Of a stretch of 6,634 bases of DNA, positions 1-6,634 are shown piece by piece (within the stretch, counting starts at the first letter, position 1; the number at the start of each line of letters is the position of its first letter). The notes beneath the pieces were generated by a model. That model saw nothing but the letters and a program-made list of their open reading frames with translations, was not told the DNA's origin and searched no databases. The position numbers and the translations under genes were made by a program. The DNA is taken from contig JAITCP010000140.1 in the NCBI GenBank assembly GCA_031283025.1, positions 1 through 6,634 of the forward strand. Direction: 5' to 3'. Source of the DNA: Spirochaetaceae bacterium (GTDB taxonomy: Bacteria > Spirochaetota > Spirochaetia > Treponematales > Breznakiellaceae).

Positions 1-1805
1 ATCAGCTTTGAAACCTTAACGGCTTTTTCCGTTGGCCCCATTTCTTTTTTGCCGGATTCGTTAAATTTGGCAAATTCCTCCGTGCTGTAATTTCCGGTTT
101 TCTCTACTTCAAATACGACACGGGGATTTTTGAATTCCCCGATCTGTTCTGGGGTAAACCCAAACTTTTTAGCTCTCTTTTTCAGGGCTTCGATATACTT
201 ACTGTCCGTCCCTTTTTTGGCTGCGATTTTACTGCTCATAGTGCGGTTATTGCCCGATATTACAATGCCGTCCGAAGTAACCACTACCGGGTTATCGAAT
301 TTTAACGCCCTGCCGTCAAATTCAGAACCGATATTGATAACCGCTTCCTGTGCGGCTTTATCATGCCCGTAATCCCTGTCATTTATTGTAGACCCGTCCG
401 CATTTGTCGGGAAGCCCGGCGTCTTATGGAAAGTAGCCTCATCATGGGAAGCGGTAGGAGTATCAGCCTCTACCAGCTTCCACTTGCCGGATAGGGTATC
501 TTTGCCTATCTGTACTTCGTCCTCATCGCCTTCTATGACTTTGGCGGAGCGGTATTTTGCTTGTATGGCTTCAAAACTGCTTGACTTTTCGTCTGGTTCG
601 GGCGATACTGTAGATGTAGCCCCTAGCAGGTTGTTGGCAGAATTGGTTCTGCCGATAAATAGTTCCTGTTCAGGGGTTATTTTTTCAGATATATATAGTA
701 TTTTCTCTCCTTTTAACTTATCCGCGCCAAAAGCTGTTTTAACCGCATTTACCTCTGTTCTCTTGCCCTTTAATTCGACACCTACCATTACTGGCTTTCC
801 ATTATGTTTGACCTCGGTAAAAATATTATGCCCATCTTCAAATGCTGTTATCACAAATGGCGTTTTGATAGCCTCGCACAATTCTAACCATTCATCTTCT
901 GTCAAATCATGATCTTCGTCTTTTGATTTATGGCGTGTGATAACTCCATACCGGGCTGTAAAATGTTCTCCTCTTAAAGGGTTTTCTTTCAATTCTTTCA
1001 TAAATTGCGGAGTATCAGCTAGATGAAAATGTTCCCCTTTTAACTTTTCCTTTTCTTCTTCGCTTCCGTGAAATATTGTATGGATATTATCTTTCAGATT
1101 GTGAGTAGGGATACTATCTCCCCTTGCATTAATACGAATCCCCAGTTTTTTAGCCTTTTCTTCTCCCTTGTATTCTCCAACAGTTGATGGCCTATCATTC
1201 CATCTCCCGGAGTGATAATACTCTGTATTTGTTCCTCCAATTCCGTTTTCATAAGTTACTTTGTTAGCCCCTGTTCTAACCGCCTCTTTTTTCATTTCTG
1301 TTATCTTGTTTGCGAGTTCTTTCATCTGCTGTAAAGGAGAAATATTGGTTGGCTTTTTCACATTCTCCCTTACCGTTTTTTGCTCCTCAATATAGGCATG
1401 AAGTTCTTGGACAAATGGCAACGGATGTCCGAATTGATCATCGAACCTATCCCGGTTAAGTAGAATTAACTGCATCATCTCATTTTCGTCTTTCGCCGCT
1501 GTTACCCGCTTTTTCAATGCGGATATTGCCATTTTTGCGCCCCTGGTATGACTGTCATATTTAGGCTTCCACGGATTTTTTGTATCCGCTGTTTTTATGT
1601 ACTTTTTGCCGTTCCATGTACGGATAGTCCCAATCGGGAAAACGGCTTTTTTCAAGGTCTCAAAAAATGCCATTGCCTTTTTAACAGACGTTTCTTCTTG
1701 TTTTTCCACTTTCGACAGGTGATCCAGTATTTTTTTACGAAAGTATTCAAGTTTATTCCCGTTTCCCGGCAGTGCCTTGTTCAACATTAAACCTAACCTT
1801 AACAT
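1..1805 (-). CDS. DdrB-like polyvalent protein with ParB-superfamily domain, 3' partial
   Basis: Open frame of 601 codons from ATG 1805, running off the left edge without a stop. The start is supported by GGAGG five bases upstream; a second ATG at 1787 has only a weak AAGG. Modules seen in order: (a) residues 1-141, mostly helical and basic, with a W-N-G-K-K-Y motif at 64-69 and N-R-D-R-F at 117-121; (b) residues about 142-250, unassigned; (c) residues about 255-395, with H292-K293, the L-T-E-D-E-W segment (301-306), P316 and V352-N353, resembling MuF-C/PBECR nuclease-like domains of phage proteins (tentative); (d) residues about 430-601, a ddrB-type ParB domain with G-F-P-T-N (464-468), S-T-I-N-D-R-D-Y (472-479), S-D-G-I-V-I-S-G-N-N-R (511-521) and F-A-K-F-N-E-S-G (578-585). 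ParB-superfamily domains bind DNA or nucleotides. No signal peptide or membrane segment is seen. The gene is probably cotranscribed with the methylase-helicase gene upstream. The ParB call is fairly sure, the overall antirestriction role is inferred, and more domains may follow outside the window. Confidence 0.85.
   Translation of the reverse strand, partial: MLRLGLMLNKALPGNGNKLEYFRKKILDHLSKVEKQEETSVKKAMAFFETLKKAVFPIGTIRTWNGKKYIKTADTKNPWKPKYDSHTRGAKMAISALKKRVTAAKDENEMMQLILLNRDRFDDQFGHPLPFVQELHAYIEEQKTVRENVKKPTNISPLQQMKELANKITEMKKEAVRTGANKVTYENGIGGTNTEYYHSGRWNDRPSTVGEYKGEEKAKKLGIRINARGDSIPTHNLKDNIHTIFHGSEEEKEKLKGEHFHLADTPQFMKELKENPLRGEHFTARYGVITRHKSKDEDHDLTEDEWLELCEAIKTPFVITAFEDGHNIFTEVKHNGKPVMVGVELKGKRTEVNAVKTAFGADKLKGEKILYISEKITPEQELFIGRTNSANNLLGATSTVSPEPDEKSSSFEAIQAKYRSAKVIEGDEDEVQIGKDTLSGKWKLVEADTPTASHDEATFHKTPGFPTNADGSTINDRDYGHDKAAQEAVINIGSEFDGRALKFDNPVVVTSDGIVISGNNRTMSSKIAAKKGTDSKYIEALKKRAKKFGFTPEQIGEFKNPRVVFEVEKTGNYSTEEFAKFNESGKKEMGPTEKAVKVSKL
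661..1380. other. AT-rich compositional block inside the DdrB-like gene
   Basis: By hand count this stretch is about 38% GC, while the 660 bases to its left are about 47%. It is rich in AGA, ATA, AAA and GAA codons. It covers codons of roughly residues 142-381, which is the unassigned segment plus the nuclease-like module, and stops before the ParB domain. The reading frame is uninterrupted across both borders. A recombined domain cassette is the likeliest reading, but the composition of Lys/Glu-rich protein alone could explain part of the shift. Confidence 0.45.
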
Positions 1806-1816
1806 AGCCCCCTCCG
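1806..1816 (-). other. 11-base intergenic gap between the two large genes
   Basis: The helicase stop codon TAA occupies 1817-1819 and the next ATG is at 1803-1805. Only 11 bases separate them, and most of these are the ribosome binding site. There is no room for a terminator or promoter, which supports a single transcript and coupled translation of the two large proteins. Confidence 0.85.
1811..1815 (-). promoter_or_regulatory. Shine-Dalgarno site for the DdrB-like gene
   Basis: On the minus strand GGAGG is followed by GGGCT and then ATG, a five-base spacer. The motif begins one base after the stop codon of the preceding gene. It fixes ATG 1805 as the start and argues that the second gene is translated independently rather than being a frameshifted continuation of the first. 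Confidence 0.85.
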
Positions 1817-4800
1817 TTACGAAGCCTTGATAAATAAGCGGTTGCCTATAATAACCAGTGCCTTTTTGACCCCTGTTTTTTTCGCTGCCGCCTCTGCCCG
1901 TATCTCCGCTTTTAGCTTATCATCCATTGGACGTAAATCACCCATAATAGACCTTACATTGTCCTCAATCATGTCTTTTAACGGCGGTAATTTTTCCCGT
2001 TGCGCTTCCAGTTCCCGCTTTGCCTTTGCAACCTCATCTTTGTAGCTGTCATTTATTGCCGTTTCCTCTTTTTTCAGTCTCTGAATACCGGCGGCAATAT
2101 CTTTCAGTTTTTCATCAACCTTGTTAGGCTTTATGTCCAGCTTGCGGAATTTTGTATGAATAACGTCTATCGTGTCCTGTAGTTCCTTCACGATCTTTTT
2201 TTCACGGCGGTATCTGCTGGTAGCATTTTCAAGGTTCCACTTTTCACGGTCAAGTACCCGTTTTGCGTCTGATACTTGAATGGACTTATCGCCGTATTTT
2301 TTGGCTTTTTCAAGTTCCTTCTGGGCGGCATCCCTTTTCTCCCTATATTCCAGCATTACGGATTCCGCCTCGTCAAAATCCCGCTTACATTCAGGCATTT
2401 CGTCTTCGGCTTTTTCAAGGTTTGATCTGTCCTTATAAAGCACTTCATAACGGGCTTCCTCAATGCGAATATCTGTCCTCACTTTATCCCGCTTTTGACC
2501 GACTATTAAATTGGCTTTTTTTGCGGGGTCTTTAATGAGATCAAATTTTAATTCTTCCGGGTTTATGTCTGATACATCGCTTGACGTATCCCCCTTGTAA
2601 CTCCATATCTCATTGATACGGGAGGATTTTTCATCGTATTTCTGGTACATAAGAGCGTCAATAGAATCTGCCATAAGCGGGTAAACCATGTGGAAATGAC
2701 CCTGCCTATTGCCTTGCCGCCAACCCCGACCCTCTACCTGTGTTGTCTCTGTAGGATTCCAACCCAGCATACAGTTATAGCCGGTTGCGGTATTTCCGTT
2801 TAATGATACGCCCTCTTTTATGGTTTCGCTGCCGATAATGACTTTGATTCTGCCGTTTTTATCATTGAAGTCATTTTTTATCCGCTCTTTTTCATCAAGC
2901 GAAGTATTGCTCGACATAAAAGCGATTGAATCTTCCGGCATACCTTGATCCATAAGGTACTGTTTTACATGGACAAAATCATTTACGCCTCTTGGAAGGT
3001 AAATATACTGCCCTATATCCGGCTTTTGTTTGTAGGACTTTGCAACAGAATCGCATACAAAAGTCATTTTCGGGCTGGTGCTTACAAAGTCTTTAGATTC
3101 TGGGAATTCCACCCCCTTGAATAACTTTGGGAATTCCTGACGGTAGAAATTAAACCGCAGCGGGTTAATAGACGCAGGGGAAAGTGTTGCCATACGCATA
3201 TTGTTTATAGCCTTCAATGTCGCCCCTGGGTCTTCTTTTGGGTCTGCGGTTGTCATATATGTTGTTTCCGCTTGAATAATCGCCCTCTGTAACGAGGTTA
3301 ATTCAAGCTGCGGTATATGCGGCTTTTTCCGGGGCCGTACTACTCCGGCTTCGTCTGCGTTGACATAGTGCATATATTCTGTGATAAGTTTTTGCAATGC
3401 TCCGAGGTTTTTCCAGTTTTTCATTACCTCTTTTTCTTTAATTTCTCCGTCCGCAGCGACCGACCATTCAGATTTTATCTCCGCAAATTCGGCTAAAAAT
3501 TCGTACATATTGTAAATGTGGAGGTCTTTTAACTTATTCCGGGCAACCAGAGAGAGCATATTGTAGACTTCAATCGGGCTGTTTGTGAAAGGTGTAGCCG
3601 ATAAACCAAAAACATTTCGCCCGTTATTTTGCTTTTGGATCAACTGGGTGATTGCAAATAATTTCATTGCGCGGTCAGCTTCGCCGCCCGTTAATCCCTT
3701 GAATTCGTTTGCCTGTCGCTCATTGCCCTCTGAATCTTTTCTACTGCCGCTAAAGGATCGGGTCTGCCCGAACACATTTTTGAAGTTATGAATCTCATCA
3801 ATGGTTATGCAGTCAAAACCGGTATCTTCCCAGAATAGCGCCCCTTCTTTCGATTTTGCGCCCTTGCCCAGCCGTTCCATCATTTTTTGTCTTTCTTCGG
3901 CAAGTTCTTTTGCGCTCCGCTTTTCCTGTGCTTCCTCATCGTAAATGGTCTGGCTGTCCATCATGTCATCAATAAGTTCAGTGCTTATTGTTTCGTCCTT
4001 GAAGGTTACTTTTTGCAATGCCTCATAGGTACATACCGATATTGTACCATCGGGGATATTTAAGCCGCTGTCTGTTTTGAATCGGGCAATATCCTTATCT
4101 GAAAAATTACCCAGTTCGTTAATAGCCATATCCGGGAAATGCTGATGAAATTCCTTAATCCATTTTGTATAAACCGCTTTCGGTACGCATACAAGCGGAC
4201 GTTTTGCCCTGCCTGTTTTGATCTGGTTGACCGTTGCGGCTTCGCCCTGGACAGTTTTCCCGACACCTACATCATGGGCAAGTATGCCATTCCCCTTATT
4301 ACAGAGGAAAGAAATACCCTCTACCTGTTCCTTAATGAGGGAGAATTCTTTTTCTCCCTTGTGGGTGTTCATGCCGTCAACAAACACGGGAATTTTGGAA
4401 TAATCCGGGTTTACTACGGAATTATACCGGCGGTTCCATGTATTGATCAATGCTTTACGCTGATCTTCCTTCAATCCCTCTCTTATAAAACGATTGAAAA
4501 GCCGTTCCGCACATTCCCGTCTGGCTTCCCGCTTTTTTGCCGCTTCCATTTTTGCGGTATCTGAATCAAAATCTCTTGCCGTTGCCTTGTCTGTTTTTAC
4601 GGCTTTTTGATTTATGTATTCCAAAACGTCATTAAATGAGATATTGGGGGGAATTTCATATTCAGAGATTGGGCTTCTGTCTGAATTCCAGTTTTGGTAT
4701 GCCCTTTTGCCATAACCAATACTTGTTACCCCTGCCCATTCCTTAAATGCGTCCCGTAAATTTTCTTCCCTGTCTTCATCATCTTTTACTTTGTATTCTT

Positions 4801-6634
4801 TCGCAAAGTCCGATATAGGGGATACATGGATATTCTCTGCGGCTTTGGGCTGGGGCAGGGCGGCTTCCAAAAGCGCCTTGTTTCTGTCATAAACCCCTTG
4901 CCCCATTGTTTTAATAATCTGATCCTTGTCTTTTTCAAGTAGGTCTAGTTTGTCATAGATGTTTCCGCTGGCATAATTGGCAATGCTCATCCAATTTCCG
5001 TTAGCGTCTACAGTGAAATTGTCGCTTTTCATCATGTACTTGCGTACATCGTTAGGTAATTTAGCAACCTCGATCCGCCCGTCATAATCCGTTGCCGCCC
5101 AGATAGGCATATCCCGTGTATCGACAGCTACCCCGTATTTTTTGTTATATTCGTCTACGCTCATGTTCTTGCCGATAGAACGGATATAATCATCGCTGCT
5201 GCCCTTCTTTTTCTTGCCCTTCGGTTCATCTTTTTTCCCGCCCCGATCCCCGGCGGCGTTCTCATTGCCCATCATGGCTTGGCTGCGGTTTTCGTGTTCC
5301 TCTGCTGCACTTACCGTTACTTCCGCCGCCGCTTGTACTTCCGGTGATAATTCGCCAATCTGCGAAACAGAGACTTTGCCGGGGTTTATTGAATCAAGGG
5401 CTTCATCGAAACCTACTCCGTCAGGCAGGGCGACATATTTTTCCATTCCGAAGCGCCCCATTTTTTCAGTTTCATGTCCTATGATTTGATTCTCATGGGT
5501 TTCAAAATAAGCGTTATTGTTAAATTGCTCTGGATCGCCTTTTTCTTTCCGTAAAATGATTATATCGGTTCCAATGCCGGTAGTACCGAATGTGCCATTG
5601 GGCAGCCGCCATGCTTCCAATAATCTCGCTTTTCCGGCGATCTTTTCTTTAGCCTTGCTATTCTTGCCCCGCAAGAATGAAGACGGTACAACCATGGCAA
5701 GAATACCGCCGTCATTAAGGGTGTCCAGGGATCGGTCAATAAAGTATTCCTCGATCCGGCTATGCCCTTTACCCTCTCCCAGCCCTTTATGCTTGCCGCT
5801 GTAAGCCCCGTATGGCGGGTTCCCGATTGCAACATCGTACTTTTTGCCGGTGTAGTTTTTCTTTGGGGTATTCCCGTTCATAAATTGATCTTGGAAATAA
5901 CCCTGTTTGATATTTGCGTCCGGGTGTAGTATGCCGGCAATACGGGCGCTGGTTTCGTCAAGTTCAAACAGATCAAATTTTTCAAGCCTGTTTTCTGCGA
6001 ACCGCCCCGTACCCGCCGATGGTTCAATAACGGTTTTATCTGTCCGGGGGTTGTATTTGTCTACCAGTTCCCAGACTTTATTTACTACTTTTGTTGGTGT
6101 GTAGAATTCATAAAGGGTTCCGTGGTCTGTGGCTCCCTTTTCGGCAAGTCCGCCGCCGCCCTCATACTGGCGTAGCAGCTCCTTATCCGCCTCTGTAATC
6201 TCGCTGTCTGTTTTTTCGGCAAGCAGTTTTTTTATCTGCTCCCGTAAATCCTTTATGCCGGATCGTCCACGCCGCTCTCGAACACTTCCTCCAGGGCTTC
6301 CTCCAGGTTGGTCAACAGCCCCTCCAGATTCTCTTTGGTTATCGGGCGCCCCTGCGTTAGGCACATTGAGATCGCCTGTGCTTTCGCCCCCTCCGTCCCG
6401 TACTGCCGGAGTACCAGCGGGTAATTCTCTTGATCCAGTTCCAGGTTGATTTTCGCTTTCGCCATTTTCGGTTCCTCTGTTCTGATTATCGGTTGAATCC
6501 GCCCTTGCGTCAAGCGGATTGTATATCTCCCAGACTTTTTTCATAAGGCTTCGGTTGATAACGCTTGCCGCTTTGGGCTTTTTTTCTTTGAAAAGCCCTT
6601 TTTGCTCATCGCTGTTGATCTTTTCAACGGCTGC
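1817..6634 (-). CDS. N12-class adenine methyltransferase-SNF2/DExH helicase fusion (DarB-like), 5' partial
   Basis: Residues are numbered from ATG 6544, but the frame is open for 30 more codons to the right edge and that ATG lacks a Shine-Dalgarno, so the protein has at least 1605 residues and starts outside. Order: Gly/Glu/Pro/Ser-rich linker (about 15-95); N6-adenine methylase (about 97-340) with F-Y-T-P (147-150), SAM-binding E-P-S-A-G-T-G (174-180) and catalytic N-P-P-Y (242-245); Lys-rich hinge (438-448); unassigned middle (about 455-720) carrying the A-S-G-N-I-Y-D-K-L segment (525-533) typical of this family; helicase with Walker A G-V-G-K-T (760-764), D-E-I-H (916-919), L-S-A-T-P-F (981-986), S-E-T-I-K-E-G (1239-1245) and motif VI E-G-R-G-W-R-Q-G (1271-1278); charged coiled coil (about 1355-1520). 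Catalytic motifs look intact. Such enzymes, including phage P1 DarB, act on the element's own DNA and protect it from restriction. Methylase-before-helicase order without a nuclease domain argues against a type ISP restriction enzyme. Enzyme class is sure; the biological role is inferred. Confidence 0.93.
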   Translation of the reverse strand, partial: AAVEKINSDEQKGLFKEKKPKAASVINRSLMKKVWEIYNPLDARADSTDNQNRGTENGESENQPGTGSRELPAGTPAVRDGGGESTGDLNVPNAGAPDNQRESGGAVDQPGGSPGGSVRERRGRSGIKDLREQIKKLLAEKTDSEITEADKELLRQYEGGGGLAEKGATDHGTLYEFYTPTKVVNKVWELVDKYNPRTDKTVIEPSAGTGRFAENRLEKFDLFELDETSARIAGILHPDANIKQGYFQDQFMNGNTPKKNYTGKKYDVAIGNPPYGAYSGKHKGLGEGKGHSRIEEYFIDRSLDTLNDGGILAMVVPSSFLRGKNSKAKEKIAGKARLLEAWRLPNGTFGTTGIGTDIIILRKEKGDPEQFNNNAYFETHENQIIGHETEKMGRFGMEKYVALPDGVGFDEALDSINPGKVSVSQIGELSPEVQAAAEVTVSAAEEHENRSQAMMGNENAAGDRGGKKDEPKGKKKKGSSDDYIRSIGKNMSVDEYNKKYGVAVDTRDMPIWAATDYDGRIEVAKLPNDVRKYMMKSDNFTVDANGNWMSIANYASGNIYDKLDLLEKDKDQIIKTMGQGVYDRNKALLEAALPQPKAAENIHVSPISDFAKEYKVKDDEDREENLRDAFKEWAGVTSIGYGKRAYQNWNSDRSPISEYEIPPNISFNDVLEYINQKAVKTDKATARDFDSDTAKMEAAKKREARRECAERLFNRFIREGLKEDQRKALINTWNRRYNSVVNPDYSKIPVFVDGMNTHKGEKEFSLIKEQVEGISFLCNKGNGILAHDVGVGKTVQGEAATVNQIKTGRAKRPLVCVPKAVYTKWIKEFHQHFPDMAINELGNFSDKDIARFKTDSGLNIPDGTISVCTYEALQKVTFKDETISTELIDDMMDSQTIYDEEAQEKRSAKELAEERQKMMERLGKGAKSKEGALFWEDTGFDCITIDEIHNFKNVFGQTRSFSGSRKDSEGNERQANEFKGLTGGEADRAMKLFAITQLIQKQNNGRNVFGLSATPFTNSPIEVYNMLSLVARNKLKDLHIYNMYEFLAEFAEIKSEWSVAADGEIKEKEVMKNWKNLGALQKLITEYMHYVNADEAGVVRPRKKPHIPQLELTSLQRAIIQAETTYMTTADPKEDPGATLKAINNMRMATLSPASINPLRFNFYRQEFPKLFKGVEFPESKDFVSTSPKMTFVCDSVAKSYKQKPDIGQYIYLPRGVNDFVHVKQYLMDQGMPEDSIAFMSSNTSLDEKERIKNDFNDKNGRIKVIIGSETIKEGVSLNGNTATGYNCMLGWNPTETTQVEGRGWRQGNRQGHFHMVYPLMADSIDALMYQKYDEKSSRINEIWSYKGDTSSDVSDINPEELKFDLIKDPAKKANLIVGQKRDKVRTDIRIEEARYEVLYKDRSNLEKAEDEMPECKRDFDEAESVMLEYREKRDAAQKELEKAKKYGDKSIQVSDAKRVLDREKWNLENATSRYRREKKIVKELQDTIDVIHTKFRKLDIKPNKVDEKLKDIAAGIQRLKKEETAINDSYKDEVAKAKRELEAQREKLPPLKDMIEDNVRSIMGDLRPMDDKLKAEIRAEAAAKKTGVKKALVIIGNRLFIKAS
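6253..6465 (-). CDS. Candidate overprinted small acidic protein, 70 residues, nested out of frame
   Basis: ATG 6465 to TAA 6253-6255, in the +1 frame relative to the methylase-helicase gene that fully contains it. An AGAGGA Shine-Dalgarno lies seven bases upstream. The product has a folded-protein look: a start of alternating Lys and hydrophobic residues (M-A-K-A-K-I-N-L-E-L), then Y-P-L-V-L-R-Q-Y, and an amphipathic acidic helix N-L-E-E-A-L-E-E-V-F near the end. Its codons favour G or C in third position. By contrast the host frame here encodes low-complexity Gly/Pro/Ser/Asn/Glu sequence, as expected of an overprinted disordered linker. The ORF ends exactly where the folded methylase domain begins. 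The same frame is open up to TTG 6513, but that start has no good ribosome site. Function is unknown and I do not recognise the family. It could be a chance ORF, since the area is about 60% GC and stops are rarer there. Confidence 0.5.
   Translation of the reverse strand: MAKAKINLELDQENYPLVLRQYGTEGAKAQAISMCLTQGRPITKENLEGLLTNLEEALEEVFESGVDDPA
6473..6478 (-). promoter_or_regulatory. Shine-Dalgarno site for the nested 70-codon ORF
   Basis: AGAGGA on the minus strand sits seven bases before ATG 6465, a normal spacing. It lies inside the coding sequence of the methylase-helicase gene. It is the main non-compositional sign that the nested frame is translated, and it decides ATG 6465 over the upstream TTG at 6513. 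A purine-rich hexamer can occur by chance. Confidence 0.5.

Noticed and set aside
484..912. 142-codon plus-strand ORF
   Set aside because: It is antisense to a continuous minus-strand frame with recognisable ParB and nuclease-like motifs. The Ser/Leu-rich composition is typical of a reverse-complement shadow.
1803..1819. The two large genes as one gene broken by a frameshift
   Set aside because: A clean stop is followed at once by GGAGG and an ATG at normal spacing, and the two products have different, self-contained domain sets.
4139..4564. 141-codon plus-strand ORF
   Set aside because: It lies opposite the helicase Walker A region, is rich in Cys/Phe/Ile and has no domain signal; a shadow.
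5560..5835. 91-codon minus-strand ORF in another frame inside the methylase domain
   Set aside because: Here the host frame encodes conserved folded sequence (N-P-P-Y region), the alternative product looks random, and no good Shine-Dalgarno was seen, unlike the 70-codon nested ORF.
6227..6233. A-AAA-AAA run that could be a slippery heptamer for programmed -1 frameshifting
   Set aside because: It lies beyond the stop of the nested ORF, no convincing downstream stem-loop or useful alternative frame was seen, and A-runs are common in Lys-rich coding sequence.
6129..6449. 106-codon plus-strand ORF opposite the linker region
   Set aside because: Its product is Ser/Pro-rich low complexity, as expected of the antisense of GC-rich coding DNA. 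It has no credible ribosome site and lies entirely opposite the methylase-helicase gene.
6466..6513. TTG 6513 as start of a longer (86-residue) nested protein
   Set aside because: The upstream sequence lacks a ribosome site, whereas ATG 6465 has AGAGGA at a seven-base spacing.
1817..6634. Type ISP restriction enzyme, BREX PglX or DISARM component
   Set aside because: No nuclease domain is visible, the methylase precedes the helicase in one chain, and the partner is a ParB-like protein rather than BREX or DISARM genes. The N12-class/DarB-like family fits better.

Overview
This window looks like a piece of a bacterial mobile element (phage, prophage, plasmid or ICE-like element). It is dense, with all genes on the minus strand, so transcription runs from position 6634 towards position 1. 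Hand-counted GC is in the mid-40s percent, with one AT-rich and one GC-rich patch. Nothing fixes the host. The N-terminal style of the second gene vaguely recalls spirochaete (Treponema-like) prophage proteins, but that is an impression only. There is no rRNA, tRNA, CRISPR array, transposase or integrase, and no intergenic stretch longer than 11 bases.

Layout in transcription order. (1) Positions 6634-1817 hold a giant adenine-methyltransferase plus SNF2/DExH-helicase fusion of the N12-class/P1 DarB-like type. Its reading frame is open to the right edge, so the ATG at 6544 is probably internal and the true start lies outside. (2) Inside its low-complexity linker, in the +1 frame, lies a 70-codon ORF (6465-6253). 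It has its own Shine-Dalgarno and a protein-like composition, so it is a candidate overprinted gene. (3) Eleven bases after the helicase stop, behind a strong GGAGG, starts a second large gene (1805 to beyond position 1). It ends in a ParB-superfamily domain of the kind named after phage P1 DdrB, preceded by a module that resembles the nuclease-like (BECR/MuF-C) domains of phage polyvalent proteins.

How they may work together (inference from family knowledge): in phage P1, DarB and DdrB belong to a capsid-delivered antirestriction system. Similar methylase-helicase and ParB-like modules occur in the 'polyvalent proteins' of phages and conjugative elements, which are thought to travel with the incoming DNA. 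The tight coupling of a DarB-like and a DdrB-like gene suggests a comparable DNA-protection or establishment module. The most unusual points are the overlapping small ORF confined to the linker, and the compositionally distinct, AT-rich nuclease-like cassette inside the DdrB-like protein.
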